Of a stretch of DNA of 64,000 nt, positions 12,635 to 24,386 are shown piece by piece (position 1 is the first letter of the stretch; every line of letters starts with the position of its first letter). The translations under genes and the position numbers were made by a program. The notes under the pieces are model-generated. The model had not been told where the DNA came from. It searched no databases and saw nothing but the letters and a program-made list of their open reading frames with translations. Source of the stretch: Owenia fusiformis (taxonomy: Eukaryota; Annelida; Polychaeta; Sabellida; Oweniidae); NCBI GenBank assembly GCA_903813345.2, contig CAIIXF020000006.1, positions 31,042,024 to 31,106,023 of the forward strand. Reading direction: 5' to 3'.

Positions 12635-13231
12635 CATTGAAACCTGTATATCCGAACTCTACTGCATCGTGGTAAGCCATCTCTCCATCTCTATCCTTCT
12701 GGATATGCGATGCAACAGAGAGAGATGCTATGAGTATCAGAATGACTCTCCTGTGATCCGAACCGCTGTCAACGTGAACACTTTTTCTAGGTCCCAATTT
12801 GTTATCTCTATGGGCATAGTGCCTGTTACGCACAGTACGCCCGTGCATAACAAATGAATTTGGTAAAAATTGAAAACATGTTAAAATGCATTAATTTGTT
12901 TGCACATTTATTGATGATTCTGTATTTGTATATTTAACCATAAAATTTTATTAAAGTAGAACTAATTTAAGTTTATAAAAACGCTCAGATTGCATTAAAT
13001 AACGTCTTCGAAAAATATTTTCCGGGGGAGCATGGACCAGGACTCCCCCCCCCCCCAAGATGCGCCATGCAATGATCAGACATCCCAAAGTGTGCGCACA
13101 AACTCAAAATATAGCCTTACGCCCATGATCTCCCATTAACCTACATTTTGAAAAAACCTTGAAATGTGAACACCTGCCAATCCGAACTTTTGGCTTGTCC
13201 CTGAGGCCTTCGGATTAGACAGGTTTTACTG
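12635..13231. mobile_element. MITE of the CAGTAAAACCTG family
   Basis: The left end reads CATTGAAACCTGTATATCCG, the right end complements CAGTAAAACCTGTC, and TA lies at both borders. Related copies are at 56300-56727 and 58098-58287. Internal sequence from about 12664 resembles 53600-53680. Confidence 0.55.
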
Positions 13232-14801
13232 TACATGTGGGGACAATGTGGAGAAGGAGGAATTCATATTCGAAAAATATGATGTGACTCCATGAGGACT
13301 GCATCAAATAGCCGAATGTACACACCTACCTTAAAGGTCCTCCAACTCGTTCTGGCTAAGGTGCATCTGAGCTCATGACTTTCTACCAAATTTCCCGCAG
13401 CGGCACCATTTAGCTTCTCATCTGAGACTAACATAAAACTACGTAAATAAAAGTTTCAACCAGTCTGGTGTTCTTTAAGGTAGACTCAAAACAGGGTTCG
13501 GGAAAAATATGTAAAAGACCGACCAATAGCTTTAAATCATTTATATAATTCGATGTTGAGTTTTCAAGTATCAAAATGATTAAAGCGAAAAGCAAGCAAA
13601 CACTCATGTTCCTGACCTGCCTATCGTTTGACTTTCTATAGGAATATATCCTAATTATATTATTTTCTGGAATGTTATTGTTATTCTGATCTGAACACGA
13701 TGTAATGCTATGCACGTTCTCTTGTCAGGATCAAAAGTGACTAACAATTTATATGCGCACCATTTGAAAGCTATTTTTGTCATATCGAATGTACTTTTTA
13801 CCAGATTTGTCGGATCGCAAAGTGAAATGGCCTTGACCCCCCCTAACTAGATTTATTTAATTTCTTGCCAAACATTGAACCTTTGATGCCTCCCGTAACA
13901 ACTAACAAATGACTGAGGCATCATTTAAAAATATGACATTAGTACATTACATTTACAAACCACGACTCGTCGACGATGTCACCTTTTCACGTGCGTTTTT
14001 CATCGCGATTGAAATGCTTTAAACACATTTTAATCACGATCTTATAAAGGTACTATAGCAGTACAGTCATTGGATTTCTAGTTTTAGTTTCATTTTCCTC
14101 TTCTAAATTTTGCATCTATTTTGTGTTCATCTTTATCTGAGACTAACATGTGTACCCGGCGGCGGTCGGTCTTTAACATGTGTAGCTCTACTAAAAATAT
14201 AATTGATATCGCATTTCATGATTGGTATTATTAATTATGAGAAATTTTATTTACGAAATTTATTTCCAAATTTATTTACGCGCAAGCACGGAAATGTTTT
14301 CCTGACTCAAAATGTGCACCCCTCACCCTTTACCTGCTTTACCTGTTTACCTGCTGGATATACGACTTTATGGCCTTTTTGCACAACATGCTCCAAATTG
14401 GCCTGTACTGAAATCACCTAACATTTAACCCTCAGAATTTTACCGCCGTTGTGGAGTCATGATTTCAAAGATAATCCAAAGCTGATTACTAGGAAAGTGA
14501 GAGTCACTAATACACATGATATCAGTTCCTCTTATATTCTCTAGCATATATTAGACGCTAGAATATTAGAGGGCGACTTAACTCCCATGGTTAGTCTTGG
14601 TACCTAACCTTTTGGACACCCTGTGTCACAGACACGGGAACAAGAGTTCATCCCCCTCCCACTCACTGTGTATTAGGTAGACATAGTGACTGGGGGGGGG
14701 GGGGATTTAAATCTTCCTGGACCTGTGCCCTGTGTTTTATGTCCTGACCTCTTGGCCTCGAGCGGATGAGCGGATATATCAGTACGTTCGGTTTTCTAAT
14801 G
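13232..14801. other. Intergenic, nothing recognised
   Basis: AT-rich sequence with poly-C and poly-G tracts (around 13840 and 14691-14703). I see no exon, RNA gene or clear transposon ends here. Confidence 0.5.
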
Positions 14802-15396
14802 GGGTGTTACTAAATACCACCTAGGTGTCCCCTTGGGCACCTGGATTTCTAATTTCATTTTAAACCACGTACTACACATTTTAAATATAGTATTATTTCC
14901 TTTGTCATATTAACTTGACATTTAATAGGCTTGAAATAATAATTTGTAGTCGAGAATATTGCAAAGAAGATTCGAAAATAAAATGTTAAAAGTTTTATTG
15001 TTAGAAAAATGGGCACCTGGAATTTTGCTCATGTATGGTCACTTATTTGTAGTAATAAAACACTGTTTATGCTAAAGTGTGCATTTACATTTGAAATATA
15101 TACATTGGTCTTACTATAGTTGCTAAAATAGTGAATTTGTAGCATTTTATAATGAGCAAATTATGAAATATTATCCTAACAAATGACTTTTCGACATCGA
15201 TCAAAATTTTTTAAGAAATTAAAAATATCATAACCAAACAGAAATATTTACACAAGCTCCATGAAAATACTTTATTTTGTACCATATTAACACTTGGAAT
15301 GATGTAAGTTTAAAATAAAGTAGTAAAATATGCCAATAAGGCATTTCAATGGGGACACCTAGGTGTGGGGCACCTAGGTGGTATTTAGTACAACCC
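14802..15396. mobile_element. hAT-like MITE, 8-bp target-site duplication
   Basis: The direct repeat TTCTAATG at 14794-14801 and 15397-15404 brackets ends reading GGGTGTTACTAAATACCACC and GGGTTGTACTAAATACCACC (complement strand). Both continue into the palindrome CACCTAGGTG. An 8-bp duplication is usual for hAT elements. It is 595 bp with no coding capacity and lies 40 bp upstream of the SR-protein start codon, so it may sit in that gene's promoter or 5' UTR. Confidence 0.75.
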
Positions 15397-15436
15397 TTCT
15401 AATGTACTTTCATCCGGGCATTTCTTTAACTTCAAA

Positions 15437-18400
15437 ATGTCGATGAGAGATGGAACCTCGCTTTTCGTTGGAAGGTTGAGTAAACGCACTCGGACTAGGG
15501 ATGTTGAGGAAATATTTCGGGAATATGGACATATGAGCAGATGTGAAGTAAAGTATGGTATGCATTAAAATTGTCTTACCATAGGAAAACTTGATATAAA
15601 TATAATTTTTACGAAAGTCCATTTTTAAATATTTCGTCGACAGTCACTCAGCTCAGCACAGCAGTGCATCCTCCGATCACAGGGCTCCAGAACCCGTAGC
15701 TCCTTCTTCCGGGAAGGTAGTGGTCTGCAGCATGCGGAGGATGCAGACCCTATCTGTTGCAAGACTAACGCCTTAGTATGTATCCAACAGACTGACTAGA
15801 AGTCACTCCCCCCAGTTTTCTGCAAGTTAAAATGCTCAATTCTGCAACTGAAATTAGTGAATTCTGCAAGAAGAAAGGGCTAATTCTGCAGAAATTCCGC
15901 GGATATTCGCGGCATTTTTTTGCGGTTATTATAAAAAAAATCAAGATTGGTTTAACAAGAACAGTATCATATATTCTAAAAACATGATCCATTTTAAATG
16001 TTTTATTCAGATTTTATTTCAAATTTAATGGGAATCACGATATATGTAAATCAGGTTTTAAGTGTAATATCTCATTGGAGTTCGAAGTTTTCGATCAATA
16101 ACTTAATAATATAAATAACTGTTATTAATTTATGTCTTTGTTTAACTTTCTGACGAGAACCGAAAGAAAAACTAATGGTTTTCGAACCAGTAAACGGGAA
16201 AATATCGTGATAGTCAGGTAGTCAGTCACTACATACATGCTGCCATCTAACGGCAGAAATCAAACGATGGCGTTTAGAATTTTCACGTCGCATAATTTGG
16301 GTTATTTCTGCAAGGGATTTGACTGAAAACGTGTCAAATTGTTACAGGTAAGACTGACTTTTTAAACTTTTGGAAAATATATGGATTCTGCGGAAAATTC
16401 CGCGGAAATTGACCAAAATAGTTGATTCTGCAATTCCGCGGGCAGAGGCAAATTCCGTCCGCGCTCTGCAAACACGGAATCCTGGGGGCAGTGAGAAGTC
16501 AGTCTGTTATGATGTAGATCTACTACTTTCCTGTGGAAATTGCAGTGAAATTTTTTGCACAAAATTATCAATTAGAGGAACCATTTTTTCAATAAAATAA
16601 ACATTACAAAATGTCACTTAAATAGTAAGGTACAATTAAATGCAATAAAAAGTAACACAGCATATTGTCAAGTGGAAATAAAGCTAGTTGAAGTAACAAA
16701 TTTCAGGGTTCGTACACACCTGGAAATGTCAGGGAAATTGATTTATTTTTCCAGGTGCTGGAAATGTCAGGGAATTTTAAAATTGGGTCAAAAAGGGCCA
16801 AAAATGTCAGGGAATTTTGAAACAGTAGATGTGTCAGGGAAATGTCAGGGAATTTTGTATCAATGTTGAACAAATAATGTTCCAGCAAAATACATTTTAG
16901 GGCTATGACAGGATATCAATGAAATCCAAAATCATCTAGTTGTTTCTACAAATTACAAATCTTTTCATTAGGGTTGATTGAATGACATTAGATCTGGTAT
17001 TGTCTATTTGTAAGAACAGTGTGAACATTATACTGAGACCGGACAATAAAAATAATGTATAGATGATTTAATACAATTATGCTTTTTTATGTAGTAAGCT
17101 TAGTCTTAGGCCATTCAAAGTTAATTACTGGTATATATTTCATGGTTTGATGAGGGGTTAATCTGAGGGGGGGGGGGGCAATCTTGGATTGCTTCCAGTT
17201 TGGCTTATAAAGTGTGTGGCCTCTTATATTTGGATGTTTCTCTGCCATGTTATTTTCAATAAGATTAACATTTCTGAAATTCTTCAAATTACAAGACGGC
17301 ACAGGCTTATTGCACAAAAAACTAAAAAATCTGAAATATACAAATGTCATTCATGTACATTATGAATATACTTTTCCATATATTATTGCACAATGGTCTC
17401 CCAATTTCTTATTTTTGCCATTCTACTGACGAAATGAAGCAGTGAAATGGACTCTAATGACCTTCATGTTTCCCTGTTGCTGTTATTATTAGTATTTTTT
17501 TATGGATAAACCTTATTGATTGATCATTATAGAAAGTATGTGCTTTCAAATCAAACCTCCTTGAATGAGAGTAGAGATATAGTTTGTTCGCAAATTATTT
17601 ATGAGTTACAAATTAGGGTTTCGTTGTGAAATTAATACACATTTTTAGTATTCTTTATTTATATATTTAGGTAGTAAAACACGAAGAAAAATTATCAATA
17701 CGGTGTTCTCATGCTACTTTAAATACAACCACAGTCATGAGAGGCCTTGCAACAAAACTATTGTCACGGTCATATCAGGCTTTAACCTTACCACAGTCAT
17801 GACAGGCTTTAACATTCTCACAGTCATGACAGGCCTTGCAATCATTATCACGGTCATATCAGGCTTTAACATTACCATGGTCATGACAGTCCTTGCAAGC
17901 ATTGTCACGGTCGTATCAGGCTTTAACATTACCACAGTCATGACAGGCCTTGCAATATAATACAGCATTGTCATGGTTATACCAGCCTGTCACGGTTATA
18001 CCAGGCTTACACGATAACACTACCACGGTCATGGCAGGATCCTTGTGATACTTAAAAACACTGATTAACATGGCGACAGTTGTGGCAGGCGTAAGTCTTG
18101 CAATAGATAGCATGTGGGAGGATGCAGTACAGTCAGTACAGTCTGAATAAAACCTAATAAAAATAAGGATACACTAGAGGTGTCACGGGAAAAAAAATTC
18201 AGAACGGTTCTGTTCGGAGCATTTGGCTTCGGAACGGAACAATTTCCGAATGGTTCCGGAACAAAGTGACTGTTTGTTTTATTGTTCAAACTGGAGAGAA
18301 ACAAAAATTAACGATCAATTCACCTTGAGCGTCTGTTATTAGGACCTCACATCTTTGAAGGCACTGTGGTTCCACTGAACCTAACATCCGATCACGGGTT

Positions 18401-21400
18401 TACTGCTATATTTCCAAACATGGATATTCCCGCCCTTTTCATAATAACAGATGCTCATTTTGTATCTTGATTAGCTTATGATAAGGGTTCAGTTCAGTAG
18501 ACATCTTTTCACTGCCCCGCACTATTCTAAATTATATACTTGGGCCTGCTCGTATATCTTCCCAAAACTGTTACGAGACTGGGGACAGATAGTGCTAACT
18601 GATTTTCTGACAAACAGTCTTTTTTGCCCAAGTGAACTCCCATGTGGTCTAAAATTGAAATCAGCCTCTGACTAACTGTAGAATATTTTATATTTGCAGG
18701 TGAAGAAATGGGTATGTACAGCTTGGGATATCATCTTGCCATCAGTACTTCGTATTTCAAAATCAAGACGTGAAACCTACTATGCCAATATATGTATAAT
18801 GTGGGTTGTCTAGGAGTGTAGAACAGAGGGGTATATTTTCGACCTAATGTTTATCTGTTTTTTTTATTGGAAAGGTAAGTTCACTTGCCATTATAACTTT
18901 TTAAAAGCACATGAAAAATGTCTTTGTTGTTTAAGATTTCAAATATGAAATGCCATTTTTGATTTCAGCTTATGCCTTTGTTGACTATGAAGACAGAAAA
19001 GATGCTGAGGTAAATTTTTAAATGAATGTTTACATCGATCTTTTGAAGCCTCCCCTAAAGTATGATATCACTCTTTTGAAGTACATGTACACATGTTTGT
19101 AAAAAAAAGATTTTGGAAATCAACATTTTTTATATTATCTGAAAGGTAGAATCATATAATTCTTATTGTGAAAGAATGATCTGAATTTTTGATTCATGTC
19201 CTTAAAGGAAATTTGGTTCTTACATACATAATATAAACTTTCTGTTTGAGAGATCACAAAATTATCAATTTGCAGATTCATGGTTCTGGAAATATATTTT
19301 GTCCATATCCACAGAGTAACTCTTAGTTTAAAATATTTCTAACTGAGTCAGCATTTTCACAATAAACCAGAATGATGTTTTTCAAAATACATGTATGATT
19401 TAATTCACTACCTGCCTTCTGTATTCAAGTATCTTAAGTAAAGAATTAGTAAAATCTTACTTTTATGTATCGTATAATTTTTTTTGCATTTTCTTGTATA
19501 GAGTAAGATTTTAATCTGATAAATCCATGCAGCTGTCCCAACCAGGTCACACAGTGTTCTTTCCATGTCAACGCCATTGTTACCATGACAGCGCATTGTT
19601 TCCATGACATCGCCTAGTTTCCATGACAACACATAGTTTCCATGACAACCTATTCCATGTAGCCATGCCTTGCCAAAACCAAGTTGCCATGTAAAGCCAC
19701 CATTGAGCGTTGTTCCATGGTGACCAAGCCATAGCAATGCCAAAGTGACAGGTGCCAAGGTGATATTCCATTCCCTGATTGCAACACCTGACCATGTGAC
19801 CATTACGTCGTACCATCACCATGATCACTTGTGTTCCAGGATCCCCTACCCAAAGTAGCGAGTACGTTCTTTTGATTGGTCCACATGGCCTTAATCAGTG
19901 CTTATGTGGTGTGTAAATAATAGAATAAAACAGACATAAAGTCATAAATTTTTGATAAGTTTATTAAGAAACAGTATACGTGCAATAAAGGTCATGGTTG
20001 AATGATATATGGCTTGAATATTTTGCCTCAGATTTATTATTTTCATTGACATGAGACTAAGATTGTGTGTCACGTCTCTTTGATATTAAAAGAAGGACTT
20101 AAGGTAATATATCTGTTATAAATCATTGAACCAAGGTCTTTGATCATAGCAACACAACAAAAATTAGTGTTAATCTTTTTACAACGGTACTTTCAGAGAA
20201 AATACTAAAATTTTGCAAAATTATTTATGTCTGCTTCATTCATAATAAGTTGTAACTTTCTATTGTTATATCACTTTGAACAATTGATTACCCATGATTA
20301 CATGGGTAACATAGAAAACCAGTTGATTCATTAATCTCTCTCGTTATGCTGTATACTATATAGGTAAATGTTTGGTAACTAACTCCACCTTCTAATGTTT
20401 GTATGTTAAGTGGTACCAGAATTTATGTCCAGTATTGTAGCCACATCAATAAATGGACCCTTGTTCCCATAACTTTGATTTTTCTTATTAATCAACTGAT
20501 TATAAAGATGAATATTTTATATTTTGTGGGCTCCTAACCCTACTATCACACCAAACTAGTTCTCACTACGTTCTCGAAACCACTAAGAACCGTTTGGGAT
20601 CTGTTTACAAACTTCATGAAACTACTAGAACGAGTAGGTCCTCCAGCACTTAGAGCATGCTCAACATTTTCTGGTGATCATCCAAACGTTGCCGAATCGG
20701 TTTCAAACTGTGTGCGAACTGAATGAACGTAGCTACAACGTTCTACGGTCTGTTTACGAACTTCATGGACTTTCCCTACGGGGTATGTGATTTAGAATTT
20801 TGAATCGATTCAAAATTCGATGGCGACCATACCGTTCTGTAATCAGGTCATGGTGACCTTCTAGACTAAGGGACGGTTTATACTACGTTGCACACCGACG
20901 TGGTGCGACCTGAATGACCTGCGAACATGATGGATGTATTGAACACTGTTTATGAACGAAGTAGCTAATTATTATAGACATATATCCCGACCGCAGCCAG
21001 ATCGAGCCCGTTTTACGACATTTTCGTAGGACTGGCAAGAACGGGTAAGAACTAGTTTGGTGTGATAGGGGGGTTAGGGTGTGGAATGACATTATGACAC
21101 ACACTTTCATTTTGAGCTAAAACAAATTTGTGTGTTTATAGGATGCCATACGTTGTGAGAATGGCCGCAAGGTGTTAGGTTCCACTATTATAGTAGAGCA
21201 TTGTAAAGGAGCCCCTAGACGCCCCATGGATAGAAGAGGAGGCGGAGGTTATGGTGGCAGAGTGAGTAATTATTGCTGCAACAGACATGCTTCAGCCTGC
21301 TCAAAAAAGAAGGCATTTTATTTGTTTCCATAGCAACTACCAAATCATGTGACATGAAATTTCACAACATACTGTAGCATTTTTAGGATTCAGAAAATTT

Positions 21401-24386
21401 ACAAATTCATTTCACTCGATCTTTTACGTGCCATACTTTCTTACCTTCAACTGTTCAATTCATTAGTTCAATCATGTATTTGCATTATATTTCAGCATTC
21501 TTTTATCATTGTATATTAATGTAATCTCTTACTATCTTCTCATTTTCAAGTGTAAACATAAAATGTTCACGTTTTGTTTTTACCGGAAGTTTAGACTTTC
21601 TTAACTTCCGGGACGCATGCGCGGTGCGTCAGTTGCCATTTGTGGCGTCTTGGACATGCGCAATGCACATAGGGGAGAGAAAACACTTTTTCGAGCGGGA
21701 AAACTTTGAGCTCCGTAGAATTTGAGCTAGAATGTAACGACTGAACACGAATTCTGTACTAGGGGGGTGGGAAAACGTATATAAAGTGTAAATAGATGTA
21801 TATAGAAAGTTAAATTCAATTTTGTTGGTGTTTTCTATGAGAAATAAGGATGGAAAAGGAAAGATAGAAATCACCCGGGGATCTTCGATGAGACCAACAC
21901 CCGGGGTTGATGCTTGAGCCAAACGACCAGATGCCGATGTCTTCACATAATATATTCTGTACAAGAATATTTAAAGACCCCTTGTGAATTTATTTCATAT
22001 GATTATCCTGTGCAAGGATAGGCCTAATTGTCATTTCAGTCAGTGAATGAGGGAATATTCTGCACAAGAATATTCAATATCCTGTCCAAGGATATTTGTC
22101 ACTTAAAGGCCCTGTATAAATTCGTATCCTGTCCAAGGATATTTGTCAAATCACTTAAAGGCCCTGTACTAATTTATATCCTGTACAAGGATATTTGACA
22201 ATTCAGTATTTAAAGGTCCCATGTAACACTTATGTATTTAAAGGCCTTGCCAAATTATTCAACAAGTGTATCAAAGATGCTTTGTAAAATTCAGCATCCT
22301 TTATTAGTGCATCACTCAGCAGAGTAATGCTCTAGAAACTTGAAGCCACTGTTTCATAATATCGCATCTCCAGGGCCCAGTATATGCGAAGTATATTTCC
22401 AAGTCTTTGATGAACCAGGATTTCTATGATGATGCTAATTGATGAGATGACTAGCTGAGGGCACGGGTCTAACCAGGAATCCACTTTGATGTCAGTCTGT
22501 GACGAGGCGCCTGTCATAGACGTCATGCATCTTATGATGCCTGCATATGCTCGAGACCTATAACCTATGTGTATATCTCACATTACCACTTCAATAATTC
22601 CTCAGTGAGACAGAAGAGATACATTTGATGGACGTACAGCTCAATAAATAGCTGAAGATATACTTTCTTTTCATCCCACAATTACAATGTAACAACATAC
22701 ATAAAAGCTTCATGCCTCTTTATGAGGCTTAATTACATTTTACATAATTACAAATGTAAATATCAATACAAACAAATCTACACGCTACCTTTATTACCAT
22801 TAACTGCTTTACTTGCTATATGTGATTTCATATTCACATTGTTCTGAGCTTTACACACACTTAGGCAAATTTTGCACTTTTATTCATAGAATTATTACAC
22901 ATTTAGTGTACTTATATCAGTAATCATTTATTTAACACATCACCCACAATGCATCACATCTGGCAACGCTATAATACTAAGTTACTAATTATCCTTGTAC
23001 AATGTAATATGACAACATTCCATTTGGTATTCATTGAGTTCTAGCCCAGTTTCATAGTAGGGGTCTAGCCATAAAATTCAAAAGCTGAAAAACCCAGGTT
23101 TAATGATTCATAGAAATGTGTTAAAACATACAAGTAAAATGAATAATTATGTCACATGTCCCTCTGGATGCATGCTATAAGCCTCATTCTGACTAGATCT
23201 AAACAGTTTTATAACATACATTTAATGTCTCTTTTGCAGAGAGGGGGACGTTATGATGACGATGAGTGCTACAAATGCCATCGAACTGGCCACTGGGCTA
23301 GAGATTGTCCAGATGACAGATCCTTTGGGTTCAGGCGTCGCTCAAGGTCACCAAGGAGAAGGTAATAGTAACTATATTATATATCAGGATTAGAGACCAG
23401 TCAGTATGGAAAAAACTTTTCAGTTCATTTCGTTTCATGTTAATTTAAAATCGATATAACAGAAGATGCTTCATAGAATTACCATGTTGCTTGTAGGTTG
23501 TTAAAGCTTCATGAATAAAAGCTTATGGAATTCAGATAAAACCTTTTTGTTCTATTTTTTTTTAATTTGGCCATTTCATCGCGTGTGACTGACTTATTTT
23601 GCAAGAAAATAATATATAGGACTTATCATAAATATCTTGATAACTACTGATTGAATCTGAATAAAATATTCACAAAAGGAAGATGCATTGTCTGTTACCT
23701 TGATCATGTATATTTCATTTATTTTTTAATAAATAAACACAACTGTGCATACTAAACTATAAATACTCTTCCGGAAGCCGCCGCTACGCCCCTTGGAAGG
23801 CTCAACGTCGGGTTAGAATCCAAAATTGAATTTGCAGCGATCTGATGTTCAATTTTTCAGTTCAGAAAATATTCTAGTTTCTATTTTAGATGTCCATTAT
23901 TGGCTTCCAAAAGCCCGAAGAGCTCAAAATCAAAAGCCATATCCTCCACATTTTCATTATTATTGTATTTAGCCGCCATTTTGTTCGATTTCTCCACATT
24001 TCTCGGCTAAAACACTGTTTAAGTTGTTGAATTAACAATTTTTTTCGAAACATCACCATTTCTAGGTCACCTGGGTCCCGCAAGTCACGTTCAGCACTGA
24101 ATAAGACATGCAATCTTATTGGATAATAAGAATGCTGCGAAAAAGTGAAGTTTTTAAAAGTTTAAACTGTGTCGACCGGAGTCGCCGGCAGTCATACGGG
24201 ATAGTAAAGCATGAGCTCACTGGCAGCATGCTAAGGGTTAAGACTACCACAGTGTTACATCATTCTGGAAATAAGTATTTTTCTAGTTCCAGGAGGTCAA
24301 GGTCACAAGATCGATACGGACGTTCAACAAGCCGTGACAGAAATAGATCAAGGTCATACTCAAGAAGTCGTTCTCGAAGTCGTTAA
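15437..24386 (+). CDS. SR-family splicing factor with RRM, CCHC zinc knuckle and RS tail
   Basis: A nuclear pre-mRNA splicing regulator. Exons: 15437-15557 (ATG at 15437), a 12-nt candidate microexon 18700-18711, 18969-19009, 21142-21261, 23240-23361, 24287-24386 (TAA). The product is 171 residues with the microexon or 167 without; both are in frame. Residues 8-80 form an RRM (SLFVGRLSKRTRTRDVEEIF, YAFVDYEDRKDAEDAI). A Gly-rich linker follows, then a CX2CX4HX4C zinc knuckle (CYKCHRTGHWARDC, about 108-121). The C-terminus is RS-rich and ends YSRSRSRSR. This architecture is that of SRSF7/9G8, but the RRM is not close enough by eye to give that symbol. An alternative exon at 24066-24126 would give a shorter tail. 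Introns hold transposons and minisatellites. Poly(A) signals AATAAA lie at 25061-25066 and 26161-26166. Confidence 0.9.
15786..16511. mobile_element. Inverted-repeat element in SR-gene intron 1
   Basis: The left end AACAGACTGACTAGAAGTCA matches the complement of the right end, which reads AACAGACTGACTTCTCACTG. Both are followed by a poly-C run. The subterminal arms share TTCTGCAA/AATTCCGCGG-rich stretches. There is no transposase, and the target duplication is not clear. Confidence 0.6.
16700..16865 (+). repeat. Clustered AATGTCAGGGAATTTT motif
   Basis: GGAAATGTCAGGGAA(A/T)TT occurs four to five times in 165 bp (about 16724, 16760, 16802, 16840), starting after GTTCGTACACACCTGG. Nothing here is coding. 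Confidence 0.6.
17725..18045 (+). repeat. Minisatellite of ACAGTCATGACAGGC units
   Basis: Alternating units containing CAGTCATGACAGGCCTTGCA and CACGGTCATATCAGGCTTTA, with a basic spacing of about 28-30 bp and a higher-order period near 58 bp. The array gives false open frames on both strands. It lies in SR-gene intron 1. Confidence 0.8.
19560..19700 (+). repeat. Short minisatellite of TTTCCATGACAAC units
   Basis: About six units of roughly 20 bp around the core TTTCCATGACA(A/T)C. They degenerate into related sequence up to about 19800. It lies in an SR-gene intron. Confidence 0.65.
20533..21070. mobile_element. Inverted-repeat element in SR-gene intron
   Basis: The left end CCTAACCCTACTATCACACC and the complement of the right end, which reads CCTAACCCCCCTATCACACC, are both followed by AAACTAGTTCT. 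The element is about 540 bp with no coding capacity. The target duplication is not resolved. Confidence 0.7.
21953..22193 (+). repeat. Six spaced hairpins TATYCT-N5-AGRATA
   Basis: Six 17-nt hairpins at 21953, 22004, 22056, 22078, 22125 and 22177. Each has a 6-bp stem and a 5-nt loop: GTACA, GTGCA, GCACA, GTCCA, GTCCA, GTACA. The stem exists in two versions, TATTCT/AGAATA and TATCCT/AGGATA, with both sides changed together. Intervening DNA repeats ACTTAAAGGCCCTGTA. They lie in the SR-gene intron between 21262 and 23239. Confidence 0.75.
24066..24126 (+). other. Candidate alternative last exon of the SR gene
   Basis: After the acceptor TTTCTAG (AG at 24064-24065), the phase-2 frame from the preceding exon reads RSPGSRKSRSALNKTCNLIG and then stops at 24126. 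The Arg/Ser content fits an RS tail. It would end the protein early, as stop-containing cassette exons do in many SR genes. No strong downstream donor is seen. Confidence 0.4.

Noticed and set aside
17703-18113. Frames over VMTG-type repeats on both strands
   Set aside because: Minisatellite artefact in an SR-gene intron.
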